A stretch of 64,000 bases of DNA, from contig NZ_JABWRD020000003.1 in the NCBI RefSeq assembly GCF_014268785.2, positions 558,001-622,000 of the forward strand, written 5' to 3'. The notes under the pieces were generated by a model. That model searched no databases. It worked only from the letters and a program-made list of their open reading frames with translations, and had not been told where the DNA came from. The first letter of the stretch is position 1. Each line of letters begins with the position of its first letter. Of this stretch, positions 43,889 through 53,625 are shown piece by piece. The translations under genes and the position numbers were made by a program. Source of the DNA: Pseudomonas shirazensis (GTDB lineage Bacteria; Pseudomonadota; Gammaproteobacteria; Pseudomonadales; Pseudomonadaceae).

Positions 43889-45854
43889 CGAAATCAGCCA
43901 GCTTTCCATCAAAGCGCTGCTCAGCGGCAATGTTGAGTACGTGATCCCGATGTATCAGCGTAATTACGCCTGGGAAGAAGGTGAGATCACACAGCTGATT
44001 CAGGATGTGATCGACTACTTGCCGAAGGATGGCGGTGAAGCGCGCAATTACTACATTGGCACCTTGGTGGTATTTGAGCGCCCGGACAGCAAAACACCGG
44101 TGTTTGAAACCATTGACGGCCAACAGCGCCTGACGACCCTATCGCTGCTGACGTCGTATTTGAAAAACACCCGGAAGGTCGATCTTGCCTGGTATTCGAA
44201 CCTGAGTATCCACTTCGATAGCCGTGAGCACTCGCGCGCGACCTTTGCGGCCATCTTCGAGGGGGAATTTAACGACGACCCTGCCGAGGTGTTGGCTGAA
44301 AAACAGATCAATACCGGTATCCTCAATGGTTACCGGCTCATCCAGAAAGTCCTCCCGCAAAAGCTGAATGAGAACAAGGTTTCGCCACAGCAGTTCGCTG
44401 ACTACCTGTTTTGCTACGTGCAAATCATGCGGGTGAAAGTGCCGGCGGATACGGACCTGAACCATTACTTCGAGATCATGAACAATCGCGGTGAGCAGTT
44501 GGAAAAGCACGAGGTGCTCAAGGCGCGGATGATGGAGCAGCTGAAAGAATGCGAGCAGAGTCAGAACTGTCTGCATGCTGTTTGGAAAGCCTGCGCCAAC
44601 ATGGAGCGCTATGTGCAGATGGGCTTCACGCCCGATCAGCGCAGCAGCCTATTTGGTGAAAAGGATTGGGGGGGCTTTGAGCTTGCAGACTTTGATGCAC
44701 TTCGGGTTGCTCTGCACCGGACGCAAAAAACGACCACCAGGGAAGGCTGCGCGCTAACCCTTGATCAAATCATTGCCAAAGCACCGCTTGGAGAGGAGCC
44801 GAAAGAGACAAGTGATGATGCGCCAGAGCGCTTCAATACGGTGATCAACTTTCCGAACTTCCTGTTGCACGTACTGCGTGTCGATACGCAAACGGACATC
44901 CCTTTGGATGACAAACGCCTGCTCGATACCTTTGAAGTCCATGTACTCAAGCAACCGGACCCTGTGGCGGCAGTGAAGCGTTTTACCTTTAGCCTGCTGC
45001 GCTGCAAGTATCTGTTTGACCAGTATGTGATCAAGCGCGAGTTCATCAAGGGCGCGGATGGCTGGAGTCTTAAACGCTTTAAATGGAATGACGGCGGCAA
45101 GGCTGGCGGAGCGGGTCGCGGTAGTTATGTGAATACGTTCGGCGAAGAAGAAGGCAGTGAAGGCATCAACCGGCGCATCCTGATGCTGCTGTCGGCGTTT
45201 CATGTGTCCACGCCAACGCTGGTGTACAAGCACTGGCTGAATGCGGCGCTGCATTACCTGTTTCAGGCCAGGCAGGTTGAGGCTCAGGCCTATCTGCAGC
45301 ACATGGAGTCGGTAGCCAAGGCGTTTGTCTTTGACCGCTTTCTGGCTGCAGAGAAGGGTTTGGAATACTTTGCGATGATCTATACGAACCGGGGTGTCTG
45401 TCAGACACGCCGCGACAGCGTTGCAGCAGAGACGTTTGAGCCCCGGTTGAGGTTCGGCAATATCGAAAACAACCTGGTGTTCAACTTCCTGGACTATCTG
45501 CTTTGGCTTGAGCACGGGGCAAGCGAGCGGGTTAAATCCTACGAATTCACCTTCCGTAGTTCGGTGGAGCATTATTACCCGCAGCATCCATTGGACGGAC
45601 AAGTTCAGCTTGACACTGACACGCTCAACTCGTTCGGCAATCTATGCCTGATCAGCCACAGCAAGAACTCTCGCCTGAGCAATTTCATGCCTTCGGCGAA
45701 GAGCGAGTTTTATCTGAAAAACTCCATCGATAGCGTTAAGCAGTACTTGATGATGGAGACCAAGCCTTGGGATGACATCGCCATACGCGCCCATGCCGAG
45801 CAAATTAATAATGTGTTGCTCAACAGCCTCACCAGCCAACACGAAACCGAGTAA
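43881..45854 (+). CDS. DUF262-DUF1524 fusion (GmrSD-like HNH nuclease) inside the type I RM operon
   Basis: 657 residues, overlapping the previous gene by 8 bp. The N-terminal DUF262 domain has VIPMYQRNYAWEEGEITQL and FETIDGQQRLTTLSLL (about 75-90). The C-terminal region shows DUF1524/HNH features: SSVEHYYPQHPLD with the catalytic-type His, and SFGNLCLISHSKNSRLSNF about 25 residues on. This is the single-chain GmrSD layout, a type IV enzyme that cuts phage DNA with modified (for example glucosylated) cytosine. Here it sits between the specificity and restriction subunits, suggesting a layered defence against both unmodified and modified phage DNA. Substrate is not readable from sequence. Confidence 0.85.
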   Translation: MSSEISQLSIKALLSGNVEYVIPMYQRNYAWEEGEITQLIQDVIDYLPKDGGEARNYYIGTLVVFERPDSKTPVFETIDGQQRLTTLSLLTSYLKNTRKVDLAWYSNLSIHFDSREHSRATFAAIFEGEFNDDPAEVLAEKQINTGILNGYRLIQKVLPQKLNENKVSPQQFADYLFCYVQIMRVKVPADTDLNHYFEIMNNRGEQLEKHEVLKARMMEQLKECEQSQNCLHAVWKACANMERYVQMGFTPDQRSSLFGEKDWGGFELADFDALRVALHRTQKTTTREGCALTLDQIIAKAPLGEEPKETSDDAPERFNTVINFPNFLLHVLRVDTQTDIPLDDKRLLDTFEVHVLKQPDPVAAVKRFTFSLLRCKYLFDQYVIKREFIKGADGWSLKRFKWNDGGKAGGAGRGSYVNTFGEEEGSEGINRRILMLLSAFHVSTPTLVYKHWLNAALHYLFQARQVEAQAYLQHMESVAKAFVFDRFLAAEKGLEYFAMIYTNRGVCQTRRDSVAAETFEPRLRFGNIENNLVFNFLDYLLWLEHGASERVKSYEFTFRSSVEHYYPQHPLDGQVQLDTDTLNSFGNLCLISHSKNSRLSNFMPSAKSEFYLKNSIDSVKQYLMMETKPWDDIAIRAHAEQINNVLLNSLTSQHETE

Positions 45855-45873
45855 ACCCTGCAGGATGCACCCG

Positions 45874-48800
45874 ATGACTCAACAACCTCGCTCCGAACGT
45901 CGCACCCAGAATCGTGTTCTGGCTTTGTTTACGGACAAGACGCGGCCTGATTGTCTCGACTACGACTACCTGGGCGAGTGGAGCAAGCGTGGGCAAAACC
46001 GCAACATTGAAATCGAGCTGCTGCAGGCAAACCTGAAGCAGCGCGGCTACTCCGATGCGCAGATATCGGCGGCGGTGCAAAAGCTGATGGCCGCAGCGGA
46101 TTCCACGGGCATCACCCTGTATCAGGCCAACTTGCGGACCTACCAGTTGCTGCGTTACGGCGTGCCGGTACAGGTCGCCGTTGGGCAGGCCCACGAAACG
46201 GTGCATCTGGTTGATTGGGAGCACCCTGAGCGCAATGACTTCGCCATTGCCGAGGAAGTGACCTTACGCGGTGGCCATGAGCGCCGCCCTGATCTGGTGA
46301 TTTACCTGAACGGTATCGCCATCGGCATGATTGAGCTCAAGCGTAGTTCGGTTGAGGTGGCCGATGGTATTCACCAGCTGATCACCAACCAGGAGGAAAT
46401 CTTCAACAAGGGTTTCTTCAGTACAGTGCAGTTGGTCTTTGCTGGCAGTGACTCTCAGGGCCTGCGCTACGGCACGGCGACTACCCGCGCCGAATTTTTT
46501 GTCGAGTGGAAGGCTTCGACGGAAAAACCAGCGACAGAAGAGCTGAACACTCAGCGCGAGACGCCTGCCCGCTATGACGTGATACTTGGCGCCGAAGCGG
46601 CGCAGTCCGGTTATCTGCTGGATGGCCCCTTGGCGCAGATGTGCGAGAAGTCGCGTCTGCTTGATCTGATCCGCAACTTCATTATCTTTGATGCGGGCAT
46701 CAAGAAGGTGCCACGCCCGCATCAATACGCCGCAGTGAAGGCCGCGCAAGAGCGGGTTCGGCGTCAAGAGGGTGGGGTTATCTGGCATACCCAGGGCAGT
46801 GGCAAGAGCATTTTGATGGTGCTGATCGCCAAGTGGTTACTGGAGCACGATCCTGAGGCGCGTATTCTGGTCATCACAGATCGCGATGAGCTGGACAAGC
46901 AAATATCCGGGGTCATGCACAATGCTGGGGTAATCGGCAACGATTCGCCCTCGCCACGTATTACCTCTCGTGCCGATCTTGTGCAGAAGCTTTCCGCCAC
47001 CTCACCGCGCCTGCTCTGTGCGCTGTTGCACAAGTTTGAGCCAGATCTGAGCGTGCCGCCGCCGCCCATGCATGGGCGCTTCTATGTATTCGTGGATGAA
47101 TGCCACCGCACCCAAGGCGGTGACATGAACAAGCAAATGAAGCAGTGGCTGGCCAATGCCCTGTTTATTGGTTTTACCGGTACACCGCTGCTGCGCAAGG
47201 ACAAACAGACTACCCGCGATGTGTTCGGCACCTACATCCACACCTACAAATTCCACGAAGCCGTGGCGGATAAGGTGGTGCTGGACCTCAAGTACGAAGC
47301 GCGCGACGTACCGCAGCGGTTGACCTCGCAAAAGGCCATCGATGCCTGGTTCGAGCAGAAAACCAAAACATTGAACAACTACCAGAAGTCGATCTTGCGC
47401 AAGCGCTGGGCGACCATGGAAGCGCTTATGAGCGCCGGCGAGCGCAAGCAGCGCATCATCGCCAGCATCATTGAGGACTTCAGTCTGAAGCCGCGGCTGA
47501 ACAACGACCGGGGCACCGCCATTCTGGTGGCAGCCAGCATCTATGATGCCTGTCACTACTTCCGCTTGTTTGAGACCACTTCGTTCGGCCCTTACTGCGG
47601 CATCATCACGTCCTATGAACCGAACCCCAGTGCAATTTCTCGCGAGCCGGCACAAAGCGATGAGCGTTACAAGTTCGATACCTACACGCAGTACGTGCTG
47701 AAGCCGGGCCAGACCACTACCGCTTATGAAGAAGAAACCAAGCGCCGCTTCATTGAGGAACCGGCCAACCTGAAGCTACTTATCGTGGTCAGCAAGCTGC
47801 TGACTGGCTTCGATGCGCCCAGTTGCTCCTACATCTATCTGGATAACGAGTTGCGGGACCACAACCTGTTCCAGGCAATTTGCCGCACCAACCGGCTCGA
47901 CGGTGATGACAAGGACTTTGGTTATATCGTCGACTTCAAGGAGCTGTTCGGCGATGTACAGGACGCCATTTCGGTGTACACCTCTGATGAGCTGGATGTC
48001 GACGCAGGCAGCGGGGGCAGCAACAACGTTGAGCTGAAGAATTGGCTGGTCGAGGGCAAGAATCAGCTGGACGCTGCCCGTGAGGCATTGAGTTATTTGT
48101 GCGCCCCCGTGGCTCCGCCGCGTGAGGTTGAACAGTTTATCCACTACTTCTGTGGTGCCGCCGCTAACGCCAATGCGCTGGATGAGACCGAAGCACTGCG
48201 GGTGTCCTTCTATAAGATGGTGGCTTCATTTGTGCGGGCGTTTGCCGACTTGGCGCAGAACCTGACCGAAGCCGGTTACTCGGCTACTGAAGCCGGCAGG
48301 CTGCAGACTGAAGTGCAGTTCTATGCTGACCTGCGTGAGGCGATAAAGAGACATTCCGGCGAAGAGTTGGATATCAAGCCATTCGAATCGGACATGCGGC
48401 ATCTGCTCAATACCTATATTCAGGCAGACCCTGCCGATCCGATGAGCACGGTCGATAATTTCTCGCTGGTTGAGCTGATCGTTCAGACTGGCGTTCACGA
48501 TGCCATCGCCAAAAAGCTCAACGCCAAGGGCACGCTTTCCAAGGGTGCGATTGCCGAAGGCATTATCAACAACGTGCGCAAGACCATTATTCGTGAGAAA
48601 TTGACGGATCCGAAGTTCTACGAGGGTATGTCGCAGTTGCTTGAGGATCTGATCAAACAGAGTCGTGAAGATGCTGCCGCTTACGAGGAGTTTTTGCGCA
48701 AGGCTGAGGCGCTGGTCAAGCAGCTGGCACAGAAGGGACCAGGAAGCTCTCCGGCTGCACTTAACGGCCACCGGGAAGCCACTGTACTGTTCAACAACCT

Positions 48801-49026
48801 CGACAGCATTGCAACGACCACCTTCCAGTGCCCGAAAGACGAAGGGGCAAAAGTGAAACTGGCTCTGGATCTTGATTTAGCCATGCGCGGTTCGGCACCG
48901 GCATCCTGGCGAGGAGACCCTGCACGGGAAGCTCAGGTTCTTAATGCGCTGTTCCCTCTGATGGGACGCGACCGTGTAGCGACTTCGGCAATATTCGAAA
49001 TTATCAAGAACCAACCGGGCTATTGA
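45874..49026 (+). CDS. hsdR: Type I RM restriction (endonuclease/translocase) subunit
   Basis: 1,050 residues from the ATG at 45874, with AGGA 8 bp upstream; earlier in-frame ATGs lie inside the preceding gene. The nuclease core is at about 138-153 (RRPDLVIYLNG then MIELKRS, a PD...E-x-K pattern). The SF2 translocase has Walker A HTQGSGKSI (about 305-313) and FVDECHRTQGG (DECH box, about 407), then GFTGTPLL and later GFDAPSCSYIYLDNELRDH. It cuts unmodified DNA after ATP-driven translocation with HsdM2S. It is 19 bp after the DUF262-DUF1524 gene and shares one base with the next. Confidence 0.95.
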   Translation: MTQQPRSERRTQNRVLALFTDKTRPDCLDYDYLGEWSKRGQNRNIEIELLQANLKQRGYSDAQISAAVQKLMAAADSTGITLYQANLRTYQLLRYGVPVQVAVGQAHETVHLVDWEHPERNDFAIAEEVTLRGGHERRPDLVIYLNGIAIGMIELKRSSVEVADGIHQLITNQEEIFNKGFFSTVQLVFAGSDSQGLRYGTATTRAEFFVEWKASTEKPATEELNTQRETPARYDVILGAEAAQSGYLLDGPLAQMCEKSRLLDLIRNFIIFDAGIKKVPRPHQYAAVKAAQERVRRQEGGVIWHTQGSGKSILMVLIAKWLLEHDPEARILVITDRDELDKQISGVMHNAGVIGNDSPSPRITSRADLVQKLSATSPRLLCALLHKFEPDLSVPPPPMHGRFYVFVDECHRTQGGDMNKQMKQWLANALFIGFTGTPLLRKDKQTTRDVFGTYIHTYKFHEAVADKVVLDLKYEARDVPQRLTSQKAIDAWFEQKTKTLNNYQKSILRKRWATMEALMSAGERKQRIIASIIEDFSLKPRLNNDRGTAILVAASIYDACHYFRLFETTSFGPYCGIITSYEPNPSAISREPAQSDERYKFDTYTQYVLKPGQTTTAYEEETKRRFIEEPANLKLLIVVSKLLTGFDAPSCSYIYLDNELRDHNLFQAICRTNRLDGDDKDFGYIVDFKELFGDVQDAISVYTSDELDVDAGSGGSNNVELKNWLVEGKNQLDAAREALSYLCAPVAPPREVEQFIHYFCGAAANANALDETEALRVSFYKMVASFVRAFADLAQNLTEAGYSATEAGRLQTEVQFYADLREAIKRHSGEELDIKPFESDMRHLLNTYIQADPADPMSTVDNFSLVELIVQTGVHDAIAKKLNAKGTLSKGAIAEGIINNVRKTIIREKLTDPKFYEGMSQLLEDLIKQSREDAAAYEEFLRKAEALVKQLAQKGPGSSPAALNGHREATVLFNNLDSIATTTFQCPKDEGAKVKLALDLDLAMRGSAPASWRGDPAREAQVLNALFPLMGRDRVATSAIFEIIKNQPGY

Positions 49027-49742
49027 TGAACGAGATTATTGAGCTGGGCGATATTTCAATTTCAGTGACCAGGAAAGACATCAAGAATGTCCACCTGAGC
49101 GTCCACCCGCCGGAGGGGCGGGTAACGTTAGTCGCCCCAACAAACACACGGCTTGAGGTTGCTCGGGCATATGCTATTTCCAGGCTGGGCTGGATTCGCG
49201 AGCAGCAGAGCAAACTGGAAACGCAGGCACGTGAGGCACCACGTCAGTTTGTGGAAAGAGAAAGCCACTATGTTTGGGGGCGACGTTACCTGATGGTGGT
49301 TAACCACCGGGATGCCAAGCCATCGGTGGTGCTCGACCACAAACGCATCACCTTAACTGTTCGCCCTGGCAGCGATGCGCATAAGCGCGCCGAAGTGATA
49401 CATGAATGGCAGAAGCTGCAACTGCACGCCGTGGTGCCAGTGTTGATCAGGAAGTGGGAGCGCAAGCTGAAGGTTAAGGTGGCTGGTTATTACCTGCAGC
49501 GAATGAAAACAAAATGGGGTAGCTGTAACCATCAAGCAGGGAACATTCGACTGAACACCGAGTTGGTGAAGAAGCCGAAAGACCTGCTTGAGTACGTGAT
49601 CGTCCACGAGATGGTTCACCTGCTTGAGCCCACCCACAATGAGCGCTTTATCTCCATCCTCGGGGAGCATTTCCCAATCTGGCGCGAGGCTCGCGCCGAG
49701 CTGAATGAGTTGCCGCTGGCTGCTGAGGTTTGGAAAGAGTGA
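49026..49742 (+). CDS. YgjP-type (DUF45) metallopeptidase of the RM operon
   Basis: 238 residues from the ATG at 49026, overlapping the hsdR stop (TGATG). It contains the SprT/wss-like zinc motif VIVHEMVHLLEPTHNERF (HExxH at about 195-199 with a downstream His), and the family segment MKTKWGSCNHQAGNIRLNTEL. Such DUF45 proteins are common last genes of type I RM operons; their role is unknown, perhaps proteolytic control of HsdR. The function is inferred from family and context. Confidence 0.88.
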   Translation: MNEIIELGDISISVTRKDIKNVHLSVHPPEGRVTLVAPTNTRLEVARAYAISRLGWIREQQSKLETQAREAPRQFVERESHYVWGRRYLMVVNHRDAKPSVVLDHKRITLTVRPGSDAHKRAEVIHEWQKLQLHAVVPVLIRKWERKLKVKVAGYYLQRMKTKWGSCNHQAGNIRLNTELVKKPKDLLEYVIVHEMVHLLEPTHNERFISILGEHFPIWREARAELNELPLAAEVWKE

Positions 49743-49749
49743 GGCTGTA

Positions 49750-49782
49750 CTAGCCCGATTGTAAGTGCGACTGGTGGGCTAG
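49750..49782. terminator. Weak hairpin between convergent RM operon and recombinase module
   Basis: ctagccc (49750-49756) pairs with gggctag (49776-49782) over a 19-nt loop, 8 bp after the metallopeptidase stop. There is no U tract. It could serve as a bidirectional stop between convergent operons. Confidence 0.35.
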
Positions 49783-49800
49783 GTTTGGACTCGTCGAGTA

Positions 49801-50076
49801 TCACATCAGCAGCTCTCGGGCTCTCCCTAATCGCTTCCAAAGCAATAGCGCTGTGAGTCGGTAGTAATACCGGGTGGCGTCGGTATTCTCTTTCAGGTGC
49901 TGAGTGAGAAACCAGCGCAAATGCTTGAGCTGCCAGGTCCAAGGATTATCTCGTTGCCATCGCTGTTGAATGGCAACTTGCATGGTTCGGGCTTGCCGTA
50001 GATGTCGTTGCTGGGTGGCCTTCGAGCCAGTCAGTACGCCGCTCAGGAACAGCGCCATATCGAAGGGCTTGGTCAC
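49801..50076 (-). CDS. Small unknown protein coupled to a recombinase
   Basis: 91 residues, basic and Trp/Gln-rich (QRDNPWTWQLKHLRWFLTQ). Its ATG overlaps the recombinase stop by 4 bp, so it is translated from the same message. I do not recognise a family. Small basic proteins directly after integrases are often DNA-binding accessory factors, but nothing in the sequence proves that here. Confidence 0.6.
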   Translation of the reverse strand: MTKPFDMALFLSGVLTGSKATQQRHLRQARTMQVAIQQRWQRDNPWTWQLKHLRWFLTQHLKENTDATRYYYRLTALLLWKRLGRARELLM

Positions 50077-51053
50077 GCTCGACCTCCAATGTAGGCCGAA
50101 ACCACATCGATCCGGTTATGCCCAAGCTCAAGGCTGATCTGTTGGCGCGCCAGTTGATCAAGGTCGCGGTCAATGCGATAGCAGTGGCCACGATTGACCG
50201 GGGCGGCATGGCCCGTGAGTTGCTCATAACGCTCGCATGCGTAGGCTGCTCGTAGGTCATGGAGCCCCTTCAGCCCGTGTTCATGCAGCGTTTCGCGGGT
50301 GGGGAGCACGGTCTTTTGCAGGAATGCGGCGTAGCTTTCGTCGCGGGCCAGCAAGTTGCGGCTTCGGGGCGGCGACGCATCAAGCGCAAATTGGAGCGCC
50401 GCGTTAACTTGTTCAGTGGCAATGATCCAACGTGGTGCTGATGCCCCTGAGCGGCCTCCTTTGGTACCGTCCTGAATATTGATGCGGCCTAAGTGCACTG
50501 CTTCGCGTTGCAGGCGTGGCAGATCCGCCAGGATCGCTTCACGCAGGCGCATACCCGTTGCGCGGGCCAGCATGACAACGGCCGCTATTCGCTCGTGTTG
50601 CTGCTCAACAAGCGAATGAAGCACTCGCTGTACTTCTTGATGGTCTTGGCCATCTGGTGCTCGAGTGCGTACGTTGGAGCGCTGCTGCCCTAGCGCCTGG
50701 CTCGGGCTGATGACTCTCACGTCCTTATCACCGCGCAGCGCAGCGATGGTGCGGTTGACGCTGCTCAGACGGTTTTGCGCGGTGGCGATGCACAGTTCGC
50801 CTTGCTGGATCTTCTGCCGCAGGTATGCGACGTAGTCCTCCAGCGTCTGTCGATCAATCTGGCGTGCATCGTTGTAACCGGGGCCGTCCTCCGATCGGCA
50901 CCAGCGCACGAAGGCTTGCCAGCGATCGCTGTGTGCTTTGACGGTGGCGAAGTGGCCGCCGGCAAACAGATCTTCCAGTGCCTGCCGACCGGCGTAGCTC
51001 AGTTGGCGACCGTAGCCAAAATTGCGACCATCACGCCGACCGACCAGCGCCAT
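50073..51053 (-). CDS. Tyrosine recombinase, Integrase_1-like
   Basis: 326 residues from the ATG at 51053. The N-terminal core-binding region (about 30-130, FVRWCRSEDGPGYNDARQID) is followed by the catalytic domain with ARATGMRLREAI (catalytic Arg), GLHDLRAAYA (H-x-x-R box) and LELGHNRIDVVSAYIGG (His and the Tyr nucleophile). This combination resembles the 'integrase domain-containing' family seen with DUF3987 genes in Pseudomonas genomic islands. It is unrelated in sequence to the ssrA-adjacent integrase at 53735, so the island carries two different recombinases. Its role may be in a nested element. Confidence 0.8.
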   Translation of the reverse strand: MALVGRRDGRNFGYGRQLSYAGRQALEDLFAGGHFATVKAHSDRWQAFVRWCRSEDGPGYNDARQIDRQTLEDYVAYLRQKIQQGELCIATAQNRLSSVNRTIAALRGDKDVRVISPSQALGQQRSNVRTRAPDGQDHQEVQRVLHSLVEQQHERIAAVVMLARATGMRLREAILADLPRLQREAVHLGRINIQDGTKGGRSGASAPRWIIATEQVNAALQFALDASPPRSRNLLARDESYAAFLQKTVLPTRETLHEHGLKGLHDLRAAYACERYEQLTGHAAPVNRGHCYRIDRDLDQLARQQISLELGHNRIDVVSAYIGGRA

Positions 51054-51390
51054 TGTCTTCACCTTGATCGTTGGTTTGTAGGAGCAGCAGCAGGGCTTTC
51101 CAGTGGGGGCCGATGGTGTCCAATTGTCCCCAGTGTGCCGGGCGGATGAGGAGGGCATTTTCGCTGTGTTGCAGCAAAGCCCCTTCTTCTTGCAACTGCT
51201 CGATAAGCCGAGCGAGGTCGATTGACTCAGATGTTGGAGTGGCGATAGCGGCGACACTGGCGACATCCCCCGCCGCATCTGGATTGGCACGTGGCGACAA
51301 AGTGGTGGCAGTGGCGGCGACACACCTTAGCTCGGTCGGCGATCGATGTTGCGCTCGATAGCGGCGCACGGCGTCATTGAGGCGGAACAT
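51031..51390 (-). CDS. Small protein with TubC_N-like docking domain
   Basis: 119 residues from the ATG at 51390 (GAGGTG upstream). It overlaps the recombinase start by 23 bp and the preceding gene's end by about 17 bp, so the three genes are coupled. The segment from about 60 to 105 (IEQLQEEGALLQHSENALLI, then a K-x-x-L-L-x-L-L end) fits the TubC N-terminal docking fold, which is also found in small proteins beside replication or primase genes of mobile elements. The N-terminal half is low-complexity Ala/Thr/Pro. The assignment is by pattern only. Confidence 0.6.
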   Translation of the reverse strand: MFRLNDAVRRYRAQHRSPTELRCVAATATTLSPRANPDAAGDVASVAAIATPTSESIDLARLIEQLQEEGALLQHSENALLIRPAHWGQLDTIGPHWKALLLLLQTNDQGEDNGAGRSA

Positions 51391-52770
51391 GGCGCACCTC
51401 GAATATGTCCCCTGCATTATTCAGCCAGTTATGGGTAACCAGCTGCAGCAACAACTCGAAGGTGTGCCGTGTGCTTTTACGGGCAAAGCGAGGGCCGTTG
51501 CGCGTGAGATCGCGGAGGCGAAATGGTGGCCAGTTCTTCTTAATCAACCAGCGCAGAAGGCAATCCGCCTCCGCGCGAAGCTTATTCAGTGGCTCCTGTT
51601 CGGTCAGGCGCTGGTTCTCGGCCAGGTAGTAATCCATCAGCGTAGAGGCGCGCTGAATGTGCACTTCTTCCACGACAGTCGACTCCTCAACCACCGCCAT
51701 CACACCAGCCATGCGTAGAACGTTCGCGGCGGCTTTACTCGCAGCAGCTTGCACGTTGACCAGCTCGCCGAACTCCCCTGACTCGAATTCAATGGTGTCG
51801 TGAATAGCAATCCAGGCCTCCCGGGCGTGGGGGCTTAACTCTAGGATTGCAGGGTTGAGGCCGCCGTCTTTATGCCGTGACCAAGGCTTTTGCATCAGCG
51901 CGGCAATGCGCTGGTGGTACAGGTACACTTTTGGATCTCGGGTCAGGTCGATGGCTTTGTACAGCCGTTGTCCAACCAGACGCTCTGGCCAACTGATCAG
52001 GCAGCGTCCCAAGATGCCTTGGTCTTTGATATCAGCGTCCTGCAGCAAGCGGTCTGCCAGGCGGGTTGAAGCATCAAGTGCATGCTGAGGCGGCGATCAT
52101 AGGCACGCAGACTTTCTCCAGTCATCGCGCGCGACCGATCAATCGGGCTACCGTCCCACAGCGTCGACAAGTGAGTGATCGCCTTGATCATGTTGTCCTT
52201 GCTCATGGTGCTGCCGCCCAAAAACTGCCCCCCTTCATCGCTGAACAGCCCCATGCTCGGCAAACCATGGCAAAGGCTTTTCACCAGTCCTTCAATGGTT
52301 GGCTCGGCAGTGAGCAGTCGTGGCTGGACAGGCTCAGGTTGGGTGTCCAGCGCTGCCTGGGCAGACTTTTTCGAGGCCGGTGACTTCGCGGTGTGGCTCA
52401 TTGCAGCGCGGTGCGCTTTGAGCTGCTCGCCATAAGCGATCCACTGCTGTCTTTACCAGTCGCGTACTGCCTGCAACGCAACATGATCCACTGCGCTTTT
52501 GCGATCACCCGAGCAAGCCACTGTCAGCAAGTACAGCGACAACGGATAGATTCGGCCGTCTAGGTGAACATTGCCGTGCGCCTGGCTCGCCAAAGCTGCC
52601 GTGGCCAGAACGGATTGCGCGGCCATGGCGCAGGGCACGCTGATCACATCGGCCATGCGTTCCACGGCAGGCGCCAATAGGTCGCCCAGCGCCGCGACCG
52701 GGTAGGGTAGGGGCGTAATCTGCTGTTCCAACAAGGGGCGTGGTGGCCCTTGTACTTCGCGCAGTTGCAT
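51374..52770 (-). pseudogene. DUF3987 (YfjI-like) primase/helicase-related gene, disrupted
   Basis: Three consecutive pieces read as one DUF3987 protein. Piece 1 (from ATG at 52770) has the Walker-like TVACSGDRKSAVD and ends at a TAA (52453-52455). The same frame continues directly after that stop as RQQWIAYGEQLKAHRAAM into piece 2, so the first lesion is a nonsense codon. Near 52065-52070 the frame shifts: LMLQPAWQTA replaces an expected LADRLL sequence that resumes in the next frame as LLQDADIKDQGILGRCL, consistent with loss of one C in a run. Piece 3 runs to 51374. Intact relatives are mobile-element replication proteins. Two independent lesions mark decay unless they are sequencing errors. 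Confidence 0.75.
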
Positions 52771-53188
52771 AGCCGTCCTCCATAAATTACCGATCTCTCC
52801 CTCACGTCATCCCGCCAAGAATGCTGAGTGTTATCAGGAATCAAGGCCCCTGCGACCTGTGAGGAATGTCCTCTTCGCGGGACTGGCGGCTCCTTACGTC
52901 CGGGAGCAAGGGCATCTCATGATCTGGCCTCCTGAGCACCGTTACCGGTGGGCGGGTGGAGGCTGCATTGGCTGACGAGACCAGTGCCGCGAGATCCTGA
53001 GCCAGGTGCAAGCAGCACTGCGATGACCGGGGCATGCCTGACTGTGAGTCAGGTGCAGTCCATTCCTTGGTCTGCGGCACCATCATTTACAGCGCTGTTG
53101 CTGGTGACATCGGCGTTTGTCACGCCGATTGTCACGAGGGGAATTGCCGCAAAGCCATGTGCAATGTGGGCTGCAGCAGTGGTAGGAG

Positions 53189-53221
53189 CGCCCGTCTCTT
53201 TTCTGGCAAAAGAGACGGGCG
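53189..53221. repeat. 14-bp perfect inverted repeat
   Basis: cgcccgtctctttt (53189-53202) and its exact complement aaaagagacgggcg (53208-53221) are separated by ctggc. Read on the plus strand, the stem is preceded by ggtagga. The form is REP-like but differs from the REP family elsewhere in the window. Confidence 0.8.
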
Positions 53222-53580
53222 AACGGTTGGCGCAAAACGTTGGCCGAGCAGGTTCGTTGCTGCAGGGCTAAAGGGTTAGCGGGCAGCCGCACTAGGCGGA
53301 TTGTTTAGAGGGCGTCCATCATTCTGGCGAATGACCGTGCGAGCCTCCGGGCGCGAATCGCACTTTGGGATGAACCACCGGGTTAGCGGCATGACCTTGA
53401 AGGCTCTGGTCATTTGGGGTGCTGCCTAAGGCAGCGCTTTGAACCTTCGTTCTATCGGTCACCGCGGCTCGGGTCAATTGGTGAAGGGCACATGGAAATG
53501 CGCCAGATTCCACCTCTGGCGTGCTTTGGAAGTCGGTGGGTGTCAGTGGCAAAGTGGCCGTTTGTCGCTTTTCTAGTGTT

Positions 53581-53625
53581 AGCCCGTGAGCATGGGGATG
53601 CGAAGCCTCCCCATGCTCACGGGCT
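53581..53625. repeat. 18-bp perfect inverted repeat
   Basis: agcccgtgagcatgggga (53581-53598) is exactly complementary to 53608-53625 across a 9-nt loop tgcgaagcc. It lies 110 bp downstream of the integrase stop. Such a stem would be a strong transcriptional or 3'-end element, and its loop is unpaired and G/C-mixed. No U run follows on either strand. Confidence 0.85.

Noticed and set aside
50073..51323. Longer version of the recombinase starting 90 codons upstream
   Set aside because: The extra N-terminus is low-complexity Ser/Pro/Cys and overlaps the small TubC_N-like gene almost completely; family similarity begins near the ATG at 51053.
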